Of a stretch of DNA of 10,377 bases, positions 1 to 7,118 are shown one piece after another. The notes below the pieces were generated by a model. The model ran no database searches and had not been told where the DNA came from. It saw only the letters and a program-made list of their open reading frames with translations. The stretch comes from Bryobacteraceae bacterium (GTDB taxonomy: Bacteria; Acidobacteriota; Terriglobia; Bryobacterales; Bryobacteraceae): assembly GCA_030036985.1 (NCBI GenBank), contig JASHSD010000252.1, positions 1 to 10,377 on the forward strand. Reading direction: 5' to 3'. The position numbers and the translations under genes were made by a program. Numbering within the stretch: position 1 is the first letter of the stretch; each line of letters starts with the position of its first letter.

Positions 1-590
1 ATGCGAAAGCCCTGCCCCTGATGGGCGCGCACCACCAGTTCCCCGTCTTCCAGCGTCATCAGGACGCCGCGATCGGCCCTTACGGTCTGAATCGCCAGAT
101 CCAGGATGAAGCGGAAAAGCTCCGGCAGCGGCCGGTGACCGGCCAGTTCGTTGCCCGCGCGCAGCAGCGCCGAAACATGTTTCTCGGCCGGACTGCCGCC
201 TTCGCCAACGCCGGCGCGGCTCGGGATAACGCGTTCGATTTGCGTGACGAGACTGCCCGCGTTATCGAAAATGACCACCGGCTTCGGTGGGTTCAAAGCC
301 GCGCCGTCGTAAATCATGATCAGATGGCCGGCGGCGATCCGGTCGCCCGCCTGCAACCGGGTGCGCGCAGCGATCCGCACGCCGTTCAACGTGGTGCCGT
401 TTTTGCTGCCCAGATCAAGCAGCGCCCAGCCGTGCCCGTCGCGCTCCAGCGCGAGATGCAGGCGGGAAAGCCCGTTGTCTTCCGGATAAGAAATTTCGGC
501 TGTGGCGGACCGGCCCACTGAGAGCCGTTCACCTTCCAGAGGAACGACCCGGCTGTTCCCGTCCGGCGCCAGGATCTGCAGTTCCTTCAT
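1..590 (-). CDS. FHA-GAF signalling protein, 5' part (3' end outside window)
   Basis: The first 196 codons of a protein that runs off the left edge are visible. Residues about 1-95 form a forkhead-associated domain, which binds phosphothreonine peptides. It has the hallmark GR (26-27), the SRLH motif (42-45) and LGSKNGTTLNG (60-70). After a linker, from about residue 140, a segment with LFRFILDLAIQTV and ADRGVLMTLEDGEL looks like the start of a GAF sensory domain. FHA-GAF proteins in Acidobacteria usually end in a sigma-54 AAA+ activator module, a SpoIIE/PP2C phosphatase or a cyclase; the effector domain is beyond the window, so the output is undetermined. The ATG at 590-588 is chosen because the FHA beta strand starts immediately after it. 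No clear Shine-Dalgarno precedes it. The gene is divergent from the S9 peptidase. No signal peptide is seen, so it is probably cytoplasmic. Confidence 0.88.
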   Translation of the reverse strand, partial: MKELQILAPDGNSRVVPLEGERLSVGRSATAEISYPEDNGLSRLHLALERDGHGWALLDLGSKNGTTLNGVRIAARTRLQAGDRIAAGHLIMIYDGAALNPPKPVVIFDNAGSLVTQIERVIPSRAGVGEGGSPAEKHVSALLRAGNELAGHRPLPELFRFILDLAIQTVRADRGVLMTLEDGELVVRAHQGQGFR

Positions 591-679
591 CGGCCGGCAG
601 TATATGTCATTATGTCAGGCGGAAATTGCAAAGCCGTGCGCCCGTGTTCCGATACCATATAACATATTCGGGTTGTTTT
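591..679. promoter_or_regulatory. Divergent promoter region between FHA-GAF gene and S9 peptidase gene
   Basis: This short spacer is AT-rich compared with its surroundings and must carry promoters for both flanking genes. Minus-strand -10-like hexamers are TATACT (plus positions 604-599) and CATAAT (614-609). A plus-strand -10-like TATAAC lies at 658-663. None has a convincing -35 at 16-18 bp, so individual promoters are not assigned. Confidence 0.35.
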
Positions 680-2737
680 GTGAACCGGCTGAAATGGATC
701 CTGCTGTTCTGCGCGCTGCCCTTGCTTGCCGCGCCTTCCTTTACAGTGGATCAGGTCCTCAGCGCGCCGTTCCCGGACGATCTGATCGCTTCGCCCAAAG
801 GTGACGCGATCGCCTGGGTGCTCAACGCTTCGGGCGTGCGCAACGTCATGGTCGCGCGGGCGCCGGCCTGGACGCCGCATGCCATCACGAAATTCACGAA
901 AGACGACGGTCAGGAAATCGGCGAGATCGCCTGGAAGCCCGACGGATCGGCCGTGGTCTTCACCCGCGGAGGCGAGCCGAACGGACACGGCGTGGTTCCG
1001 AATCCTCTCAGCCTGACATCGGGTGAACGCCAGGAGGTCTGGATCGCTCCTGTTTCGGGTACGCCGGCGCGGCTGGGCGACGGCCATTCGCCCGCAATCT
1101 CACCCGATGGTTCGACCGTCTTCTGGGTCCAAAACGGCCAAATCTGGGGTATGACGTTCGGCGGACATCCGTCGCAGTGGATTCACGCGCGCGGGTCGGC
1201 AAGCGAAATCCGCTGGTCCCCTGACGGGTCGCGCTTCGCCTTCACCAGCGGCCGGGGCGATCACGCCTTCATCGCTGTGTACGATCTGAAAGGGAAAGCG
1301 CTGCGCTTTCTCGACCCGAGCGCTGACACCGATCAGTCGCCGGTGTGGTCGCCGGATGGCAAGAAAATCGCCTTCATCCGGCTGCCGGCATCGCCGACGG
1401 AATTCGAGTTCGGGCCGAAGCCCACAGGTCCGCCATGGTCGATTCGCATTGCCGATGCGGCCACCGGGAAAGGCCGCGAGATCTGGCGCGCGCAGGCCGG
1501 CATGGGCAGCGTCTTCCGGCCTATGCAGGCGGAGAACCAGCTCCTTTGGGTGACTGGCGACCACCTTGTCTTTCCCTGGGAGCGCGACGGTTGCCTTCAT
1601 CTCTATTCGCTGACCGTCGCCAATGGTTCGGTGCGGCTGCTGACTCCCGGAGATTTCGAAATCGAGGATGTCGCCGCCACGCCGGATCGCAAGGCGTTGG
1701 TCTTCTCTTCCAATCAGGACGATGCGGACCGTCGTCATCTTTGGAGCGTTGCATTGGAACGCGGCGCCCCGAGGCGTCTCACGCCGGGCGCCGGGATCGA
1801 GTGGGCGCCGGCGCCGCTGCAAAACGGAGGCGTCGCTCTGCTGCATTCCGACGCGAGGATGCCGGCGAGGGCGGCGATTCTCGATAGCGCGGGCACGGTT
1901 CGCGATCTGGCGCCCTCGGCGATGCCTGCAACATTCCCGTCCGCCGCGCTGGTGGAACCCCAGCCGGTGATCGTCACCGCCAAAGACGGCCTCCGGATAC
2001 ACGGGCAGCTCTTCCTTCCGTCGGACGATGCGGCCCGAAGGCACGCCGCAGTCGTGTTCTTTCATGGTGGTTCGCGGAGGCAGATGCTGCTGGGCTGGCA
2101 CTACATGTTTTATTACAGCCAAACTTATGCGTTCAATGAATACCTCGCGAGCAAAGGATATGTGGTCCTCTCGATCAACTACCGCGGCGGGATCGGCTAT
2201 GGCGAGGTCTTTCGCGAAGCGCCGAATCTGGGCGCGACCGGCGCGAGCGAGTTCAACGATGTGCTGGGCGCGGCGGCGTTTCTGCGCGGGCGCGCGGACG
2301 TGGATGCGGCGCGCGTCGGCGTATGGGGTGGGTCCTACGGCGGCTATCTGACCGCCCTGGCATTGGCGCGCGCATCGGATCTGTTCGCCGCGGGAGTGGA
2401 TCTGCATGGCGTCCACGATTGGAATCTGGAGATCACGAAGCCCGCGCCGGCGCGCGATGCCGAGAAGCGCAAAGCCATCGAACGCATCGCGTTTGAATCG
2501 TCCCCGATGGCGTCGATCGCGACATGGCGCTCGCCGGTGCTGCTGATACAGGGCGACGACGATCGCACGGTCGCATTCGCGCAAATGGTTCAGTTGGTCG
2601 AGGCGCTGCGGAAGCAGGGCGTGCCATTCGAGCAGATCGTGTTTCCCGATGAGGTTCACGATTTTCTGCTGGAGGCGGATTGGCTGCACGCCTTTCATGC
2701 CGCCGACGACTTTCTGGCGCGGCATCTGAAACCGTAA
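680..2737 (+). CDS. Exported S9-family (prolyl oligopeptidase / acylaminoacyl-peptidase-like) serine peptidase
   Basis: A 685-residue protein with the normal architecture of bacterial S9 peptidases. A signal peptide comes first (basic NRLK, hydrophobic core to about residue 16, AA before P19), so it probably acts in the periplasm or outside the cell. A beta-propeller follows (about 25-410) with PD40/TolB-like repeats such as WSPDGSRFAF, WSPDGKKIAF and TPDRKALVFSS, which restricts access to short or unfolded peptides. The C-terminal alpha/beta hydrolase (about 430-685) carries the triad Ser552 (GGSYGG), Asp628 (GDDDRTV) and His660 (DEVHDF). The GTG at 680 is preferred because it places the signal peptide at the extreme N-terminus. 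An upstream TTG at 626, with AGGCGGA just before it, would add 18 residues and is the alternative. It probably releases oligopeptides or acyl-amino acids. A functional link to the downstream operon is not shown; 123 bp and a hairpin separate them. Confidence 0.9.
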   Translation: MNRLKWILLFCALPLLAAPSFTVDQVLSAPFPDDLIASPKGDAIAWVLNASGVRNVMVARAPAWTPHAITKFTKDDGQEIGEIAWKPDGSAVVFTRGGEPNGHGVVPNPLSLTSGERQEVWIAPVSGTPARLGDGHSPAISPDGSTVFWVQNGQIWGMTFGGHPSQWIHARGSASEIRWSPDGSRFAFTSGRGDHAFIAVYDLKGKALRFLDPSADTDQSPVWSPDGKKIAFIRLPASPTEFEFGPKPTGPPWSIRIADAATGKGREIWRAQAGMGSVFRPMQAENQLLWVTGDHLVFPWERDGCLHLYSLTVANGSVRLLTPGDFEIEDVAATPDRKALVFSSNQDDADRRHLWSVALERGAPRRLTPGAGIEWAPAPLQNGGVALLHSDARMPARAAILDSAGTVRDLAPSAMPATFPSAALVEPQPVIVTAKDGLRIHGQLFLPSDDAARRHAAVVFFHGGSRRQMLLGWHYMFYYSQTYAFNEYLASKGYVVLSINYRGGIGYGEVFREAPNLGATGASEFNDVLGAAAFLRGRADVDAARVGVWGGSYGGYLTALALARASDLFAAGVDLHGVHDWNLEITKPAPARDAEKRKAIERIAFESSPMASIATWRSPVLLIQGDDDRTVAFAQMVQLVEALRKQGVPFEQIVFPDEVHDFLLEADWLHAFHAADDFLARHLKP

Positions 2738-2749
2738 ACGGTTTCGGAT
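2724..2749 (+). terminator. Strong hairpin spanning the S9 peptidase stop codon (terminator-like)
   Basis: Arms ATCTGAAACCG (2724-2734) and CGGTTTCGGAT (2739-2749) pair over 11 bp with one G.T wobble around a TAAA loop that contains the stop codon of the peptidase gene. There is no T-tract directly after it; the nearest run is T6 at 2787-2792. It may end transcription of the peptidase gene with help from another factor, or protect the mRNA 3' end. Canonical intrinsic termination is therefore uncertain. Confidence 0.5.
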
Positions 2750-2860
2750 ATATGTACGAAACTGCTCCAAAAGAACCATCTTTTACTTTTTTGTAACCAA
2801 ATGGATTGTCGCGGGTTACTCTTATGTTCAGATAGCCCGGATGCGCCCGGAATACAGAAA

Positions 2861-5767
2861 ATGGAAGGCACAGCCGCAACAAGGTCGCAATCATTTGGAA
2901 GAGTTTTCTGGATTACCGGATTATCCGGCGCAGGGAAGACAACCTTGGGCCGGGAGTTATGGAGCCGATTGCGTTCCGCCGGCCGGCCGGTCACATTCCT
3001 CGACGGCGATGCACTTCGCGCCGCCATTGCCGACGATTTAGGCCACAGCGCCGACAGCCGGCGCGCTTCCGCGATGCGCAATGCGCGCCTGTGCCGGTTG
3101 CTCGCCGAGCAGGGCAATGACGTGGTCTGCGCCACCATCTCGATGTTCCACGAGGTGCAGCGATGGAACCGGGAGAATATTCCCGAATATCGCGAGATCT
3201 TTCTTCGCGTCCCGATAGACGAGTTGCGGCGCCGCGACGCCAAGGGCATCTACGCGGCGGCGCAGCGCGGCGAGATGAGCAATGTCGTCGGCCTTGACGT
3301 GCCCGCGGAAACTCCCGAGGCGCCGGACCTGATTCTGGACAACTACGGATCGCTCGACGTCGCGTCCGCGGTGGAACGCATCGTCGCCCTCGCTGTGAAC
3401 GGCTGGCGGAATGGAGCGGGATCGAAGCAGCGCTCGGGTCTCGTCGGGTTCGGGACCAAGGCGGAGTCTTTGGAGGCGCTGGCGCCGCTGCTGCGCAGCG
3501 CACGGGTCCTGCCGCAAGTGCGGTTTGCGGTCGAAGACTGGCGCACCGATCCCGAGAGCGTCCTTGCCGCAATCGCGGCCGAGCCTTGGGGTTCGGGCAC
3601 GGTCATCGTGCGCAGCAGCGCGCGTTCCGAAGATGGCGGGGAGAAAAATTCTCAGGCCGGACGTTACGATTCCGTGCTCGGCGTTTCGAACGACGCGGCC
3701 ATTGCGCGCGCTGTGGAACAGGTGATCGAATCATTCGCAGACGAAACGCGCGCGGACGATCAGATCTTCGTGCAGCCCATGCTGGAGCGCGTGGCGATGG
3801 CCGGCGTCGTCTTTTCCCGTACGCCCGACGGCGCTCCTTATTTCGTCATCAACTACGACGATCATTCCGGCCAGACCAATCGCGTGACCGGAGGCGCCGG
3901 CGATAATCTCAAGACTTTTCTCTGCCTGAGGTCGCGGCCCGAGGAGTGTCCGCCCTGCCTCGCGCCGGTTGTCGCTCTCGTGCGCGAACTCGAAACACTG
4001 CTTGCCGGCGACGCCATCGACGTGGAATTCGCCGTGGGCGGCGATGGCCGGCTTTATCTTCTGCAGGTCCGTCCGCTGGCCGTGCAGTCCAGGGAAAACA
4101 CGACCGACGCGAAGGTCGAATCCGCGCTCGGCGACATCGCCCGCAAGGTGGAGTTGCTCAGCCGGCCTCACCCATACCTGCACGGCAGCCGCAACGTATT
4201 CGGCGTGATGCCGGACTGGAACCCGGCCGAGATCATCGGCGTGCGCCCATGGCCGCTGTCTTTATCGCTCTACCGCGAACTCATCACGGACGCGATCTGG
4301 GCCTACCAGCGCGACAATTACGGCTATCAGAACCTCCGCAGTTTTCCGCTGCTGATCAACTTTCACGGCCTGCCCTACATCGACGTTCGCGTCAGCTTCA
4401 ATTCTTTCGTGCCGCGCGACGTCCCGGACGATCTGGCCGGCCGCCTGGTGAATTACTACATCGAGCGCCTGCTCCAGGAGCCGCATCTCCACGACAAGGT
4501 CGAATTCGAGATCGTCTTCTCTTGTTACACGCTCGATTTGCCGAGGCGGCTGCAGCGGTTGGCCGATTGCGGATTTTCCAACGCGGATCTTGCCGATTTA
4601 TCGGGCGCTTTGCGGCGTCTCACCAATCGCATCATGCACGGCGAGACGGCGCTGTGGCGACGCGACCGCGCGAAAATCGACCAGCTGGTGGAACGTTTTT
4701 CGGTAATCGGCGGCGCCCACAACGACAAGATCAGCCGCATCTACTGGCTGATCGAAGATTGCAAGCGCTATGGCACTCTGCCGTTTGCCGGATTGGCGCG
4801 GGCGGGGTTCATCGCGGTCCAGATGCTGCGGTCGCTGGTCGATGCCGGCGTTCTGGGAGCCGACGAAGCTTCGGCGTTCATGGCGAGCGTGGACACCGTC
4901 GCATCCCGCATCGGGCGGGATTTCGCGCAGCTTTCCAAAGAAGAGTTCATCGCCCGTTACGGCCATCTTCGGCCTGGAACCTACGACATCCTGTCGCCGC
5001 GTTACGATGAAGCGCCCGATCTTTACTTCGACTGGTCGGGCGTCCGGCCGCCTTCCGCGGCGACCTCGGGGTTCGCGTTGTCGGAGCGTCAATCGCGCCG
5101 GATTTCGGAGCTGCTTCGGGAACATCAGCTGGAAATCGATGTTGACGGCCTGATGGAATTCATACGGGCCGGCATCGAAGGCCGCGAATACGCCAAGTTC
5201 GTCTTCACCCGCAGCCTGAGCCACGCGCTCTCGCTGATTGCGCGCCTGGGCGAGGAGCATGGGCTCACGCCCGAGGACTGCGCATTCCTCGATTACGACG
5301 TGATCCGGACGCTTTACAGCGGAAGCGGGTGCGTTCGCGAAGCGCTGCGGGAAAGCGTCGCGCGGGGCAAAGAGCGGTTCTCTCTCACGCGTCATATCGT
5401 CCTGCCGCCGCTGATCGCTTCGCCCGATGACGTGATCGCCTTCCACCTTCCGCCGACGCAGCCGAATTTCATCACGCGAACGTGCGTCACCGCGCCTGTG
5501 GCGTCGATCGCCGATCCGCCCGAGAGCTTCGCCGGCAGGATTCTGTTCGTACCCAGCGCCGATCCGGGCTTCGATTGGATCTTCACCCGCGGCATCGGCG
5601 GCTTCGTGACCAAATTCGGCGGCGCCAACTCGCACATGGCAATCCGCGCGGGAGAGCTTGGAATTCCCGCCGTCATCGGAGCGGGAGAAGCTCTTTTCGG
5701 GCGTTGGCAGAGCGCGCGGACATTGTGTCTCGACTGCACCAATCAGAAGGTGCTGGTTATTGCATGA
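2861..5767 (+). CDS. Fusion of CDP-phosphoramidate kinase-like (APS kinase fold) and L-glutamine kinase-like (PPDK-type) enzyme
   Basis: A 968-residue two-enzyme protein. Residues about 12-185 have the APS kinase fold: Walker A GLSGAGKT (20-27, Lys26), DGD (48-50) and RDAKGIYAAAQRGE. The APS kinase SFISP-type segment is replaced by CATISMFHEVQRWNRENI, as I recall for the Cj1415 group, which phosphorylates the 3'-OH of CDP-phosphoramidate. Residues about 200-406 are a PEP-synthase/PPDK ATP-binding domain (VRSSARSED 250-258, Arg251; DVEFA 387-391 with Glu389; QVRP 402-405). About 430-830 is the central domain typical of Cj1418-like glutamine kinases (PDWNPAEIIG 451-460, then WAYQRDNYGYQ and VSFNSFVP). 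The C-terminus is a phosphohistidine swivelling domain with catalytic His925 in GGANSHMAIRAG. In C. jejuni Cj1418 uses ATP to phosphorylate the amide nitrogen of glutamine. Start: ATG 2861 gives a usual leader before Walker A; ATG 2801 would add 20 unremarkable residues. The gene overlaps the next by 4 nt (ATGA). Automatic labels may read 'adenylylsulfate kinase' or 'PEP synthase'; both are less likely in this context. Confidence 0.85.
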   Translation: MEGTAATRSQSFGRVFWITGLSGAGKTTLGRELWSRLRSAGRPVTFLDGDALRAAIADDLGHSADSRRASAMRNARLCRLLAEQGNDVVCATISMFHEVQRWNRENIPEYREIFLRVPIDELRRRDAKGIYAAAQRGEMSNVVGLDVPAETPEAPDLILDNYGSLDVASAVERIVALAVNGWRNGAGSKQRSGLVGFGTKAESLEALAPLLRSARVLPQVRFAVEDWRTDPESVLAAIAAEPWGSGTVIVRSSARSEDGGEKNSQAGRYDSVLGVSNDAAIARAVEQVIESFADETRADDQIFVQPMLERVAMAGVVFSRTPDGAPYFVINYDDHSGQTNRVTGGAGDNLKTFLCLRSRPEECPPCLAPVVALVRELETLLAGDAIDVEFAVGGDGRLYLLQVRPLAVQSRENTTDAKVESALGDIARKVELLSRPHPYLHGSRNVFGVMPDWNPAEIIGVRPWPLSLSLYRELITDAIWAYQRDNYGYQNLRSFPLLINFHGLPYIDVRVSFNSFVPRDVPDDLAGRLVNYYIERLLQEPHLHDKVEFEIVFSCYTLDLPRRLQRLADCGFSNADLADLSGALRRLTNRIMHGETALWRRDRAKIDQLVERFSVIGGAHNDKISRIYWLIEDCKRYGTLPFAGLARAGFIAVQMLRSLVDAGVLGADEASAFMASVDTVASRIGRDFAQLSKEEFIARYGHLRPGTYDILSPRYDEAPDLYFDWSGVRPPSAATSGFALSERQSRRISELLREHQLEIDVDGLMEFIRAGIEGREYAKFVFTRSLSHALSLIARLGEEHGLTPEDCAFLDYDVIRTLYSGSGCVREALRESVARGKERFSLTRHIVLPPLIASPDDVIAFHLPPTQPNFITRTCVTAPVASIADPPESFAGRILFVPSADPGFDWIFTRGIGGFVTKFGGANSHMAIRAGELGIPAVIGAGEALFGRWQSARTLCLDCTNQKVLVIA

Positions 5768-6366
5768 AGGCTGTCGCCGTCACGCAGCGGGTATCGGTGA
5801 TTCCGGAATATGGCGAGCGCCGCGATTGCCTCGATCAGGCATGGACGCGATTCCTCACCGCCTGTGGGCTGCTTCCGGTGCTCATTCCCAATGTCGTCGA
5901 GGCGGCGTACGCATTGTGTGAATCGGCGGCAATCGAAGGCATCGTCCTGACCGGCGGCAACGATCTCGCCGATTTCGGCGGCGATGCTCCCGAACGCGAT
6001 GCCGTCGAAAATGCCCTGCTCCATCTGGCGGAGCGCCGCAGTTTGCCCGTCCTCGGAGTTTGCCGCGGAATGCAGGTCATTCAGCATCGTTTCGCCGTTC
6101 CGCTGCGCCGCGTGGAAGGCCACGTCACCTCACGACTGACCATCTGCGTCGATAACCGCGAGACCCGCGAAGCTAACAGCTACCACCATTTCGGCGCTTA
6201 TGAATCGCGGCCGCCGCTCGATGTTTGGGCCGTCGCCAAAGACGGCGTCGTGAAAGCGGTCCGGCATTCGCAACGCCCCATCACGGGCATCATGTGGCAT
6301 CCCGAGCGCTGCGACCCGTTCTCGCCCGCCGATTTGCGCTTATTTCGGGAAATCTTCAATAGCTGA
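5764..6366 (+). CDS. Class-I glutamine amidotransferase/peptidase C26 protein, probable gamma-glutamyl-CDP-amidate hydrolase
   Basis: A 200-residue C26/GATase1 protein with a complete catalytic set: Cys100 in the nucleophile elbow GVCRGMQ, His179 and Glu181 in MWHPER. Other family marks are LTGGND (62-67), the RD..E motif (78-82) and NSYHHFGA (138-145). C26 enzymes cleave gamma-glutamyl amide bonds. Between a glutamine kinase and a CTP-using nucleotidyltransferase, the best fit is Cj1417 of C. jejuni, which hydrolyses CDP-L-glutamine to glutamate and cytidine diphosphoramidate (CDP-NH2). The reaction releases a P-NH2 group rather than feeding ammonia to a synthetase, and no synthetase partner is present. 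The ATG lies inside the ATGA overlap with the upstream stop, implying translational coupling; a longer upstream reading in this frame is overlap with the preceding gene. Folate gamma-glutamyl hydrolase or PuuD-like activity are alternatives from sequence alone. Probably cytoplasmic; no signal peptide. Confidence 0.85.
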   Translation: MKAVAVTQRVSVIPEYGERRDCLDQAWTRFLTACGLLPVLIPNVVEAAYALCESAAIEGIVLTGGNDLADFGGDAPERDAVENALLHLAERRSLPVLGVCRGMQVIQHRFAVPLRRVEGHVTSRLTICVDNRETREANSYHHFGAYESRPPLDVWAVAKDGVVKAVRHSQRPITGIMWHPERCDPFSPADLRLFREIFNS

Positions 6367-7118
6367 TGCGCGCCATCATTCTCGCCGCCGGCCGCGGCAG
6401 CCGCCTGGGACACCTCGCAGAGGGTCGCCCCAAATGCCTGGTTGAATTTGAAGGGCGCCCGTTGATCGAGCGTCAGATCGCGGCCCTGCGGCGCGGCGGC
6501 GCGGATGAAATCGCTGTCGTGCGCGGCTATCGCGCCGAGCAGATCGATTATCGCGGCCTGACCTTTTTCGCCAATGAACGATGGGCCGAGACGAACATGG
6601 TGATGTCGCTCGCCGCAGCCGCGGCATGGCTGCGCGCGGGGCCGGCCATTGTCAGCTACGGCGACATCTTCTATCGCGCCGACCTGGTGCGCGGTCTCGC
6701 CGCCGCTCCCGGCCCCTTGGTCATCACCTATGACAAAGTCTGGCGGGATCTCTGGTCGAGGCGCTTCGCCGATCCGTTAACCGACGCCGAGACATTCCGT
6801 ATCGACGCCGCGGGCCGCCTGCTGGAGATCGGCGGCAAAACGAATCGCATCGACGAAATTGAAGGGCAGTACATGGGCCTGCTGAAGTTCACGCCGGAGG
6901 CATGGAGCGTGGTGGAAGCACTGCTGGCCGCGCTCGATGCGCGCGTGCGCGATCGTCTCGATATGACCGGGCTGCTGCGCCGCCTGCTCGATGCCGGCTC
7001 GCTTCCCATCGGAACGTATGCAACCGCCGGCCAGTGGGGCGAGATCGATAATCCGGAAGACGTGACGCTGTACGAAGAAATGATTCGGGAAGGAGCGCTC
7101 GGCATAGAAGAGTTATGA
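6366..7118 (+). CDS. Sugar-phosphate-type nucleotidyltransferase, probable CTP:phosphoglutamine cytidylyltransferase
   Basis: A 250-residue GT-A-fold nucleotidyltransferase. The N-terminal nucleotide-binding signature AAGRGSRLG (7-15) is followed by RPKCLVE (21-27) with Lys23, which contacts the phosphates. The metal-binding Asp is D100 in YGDIFY, and a second acidic site is probably D228 in WGEID. LicC, RmlA and choline-phosphate cytidylyltransferases share this fold. In this operon the match is Cj1416, which joins CTP and L-glutamine phosphate to give CDP-L-glutamine and pyrophosphate, the substrate for the hydrolase encoded just upstream. CTP specificity is inferred from context. The start codon overlaps the upstream stop by one base (TGATG) and the gene's own stop overlaps the methyltransferase start by 4 nt, so it sits inside a coupled transcript. 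Cytoplasmic. Without its neighbours it would be annotated only as an NTP transferase. Confidence 0.83.
   Translation: MRAIILAAGRGSRLGHLAEGRPKCLVEFEGRPLIERQIAALRRGGADEIAVVRGYRAEQIDYRGLTFFANERWAETNMVMSLAAAAAWLRAGPAIVSYGDIFYRADLVRGLAAAPGPLVITYDKVWRDLWSRRFADPLTDAETFRIDAAGRLLEIGGKTNRIDEIEGQYMGLLKFTPEAWSVVEALLAALDARVRDRLDMTGLLRRLLDAGSLPIGTYATAGQWGEIDNPEDVTLYEEMIREGALGIEEL

Noticed and set aside
21..521. 166-codon plus-strand frame at the left edge
   Set aside because: It is the complement of the FHA-GAF gene, whose minus-strand translation has clear FHA motifs.
1100..2779. 559-codon open frame on the minus strand opposite the S9 peptidase
   Set aside because: Arg/Gln/His-rich composition typical of antisense shadows in GC-rich DNA. 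The plus strand encodes a complete S9 peptidase with an intact triad over the same bases.
2738..2860. Sigma-70 promoter for the phosphoramidate operon (TTGTAA at 2791, TTGTCG at 2806 as -35; GATAGC at 2831 as -10)
   Set aside because: Spacings and -10 matches are poor. The 123-bp AT-rich spacer probably contains a promoter, but I cannot place it.
3946..5010. 354-codon plus-strand frame inside the fusion kinase gene
   Set aside because: Low-complexity Arg/Ala-rich translation; the overlapping frame carries the recognised glutamine-kinase central domain.
4598..5635. 345-codon minus-strand frame
   Set aside because: Antisense shadow of the C-terminal half of the fusion kinase, without recognisable motifs.
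2861..5767. Annotation as sulfate assimilation (cysC) plus PEP synthase (ppsA)
   Set aside because: The central domain is not that of PEP synthase, the APS kinase signature is altered, and the neighbours match the phosphoramidate pathway.
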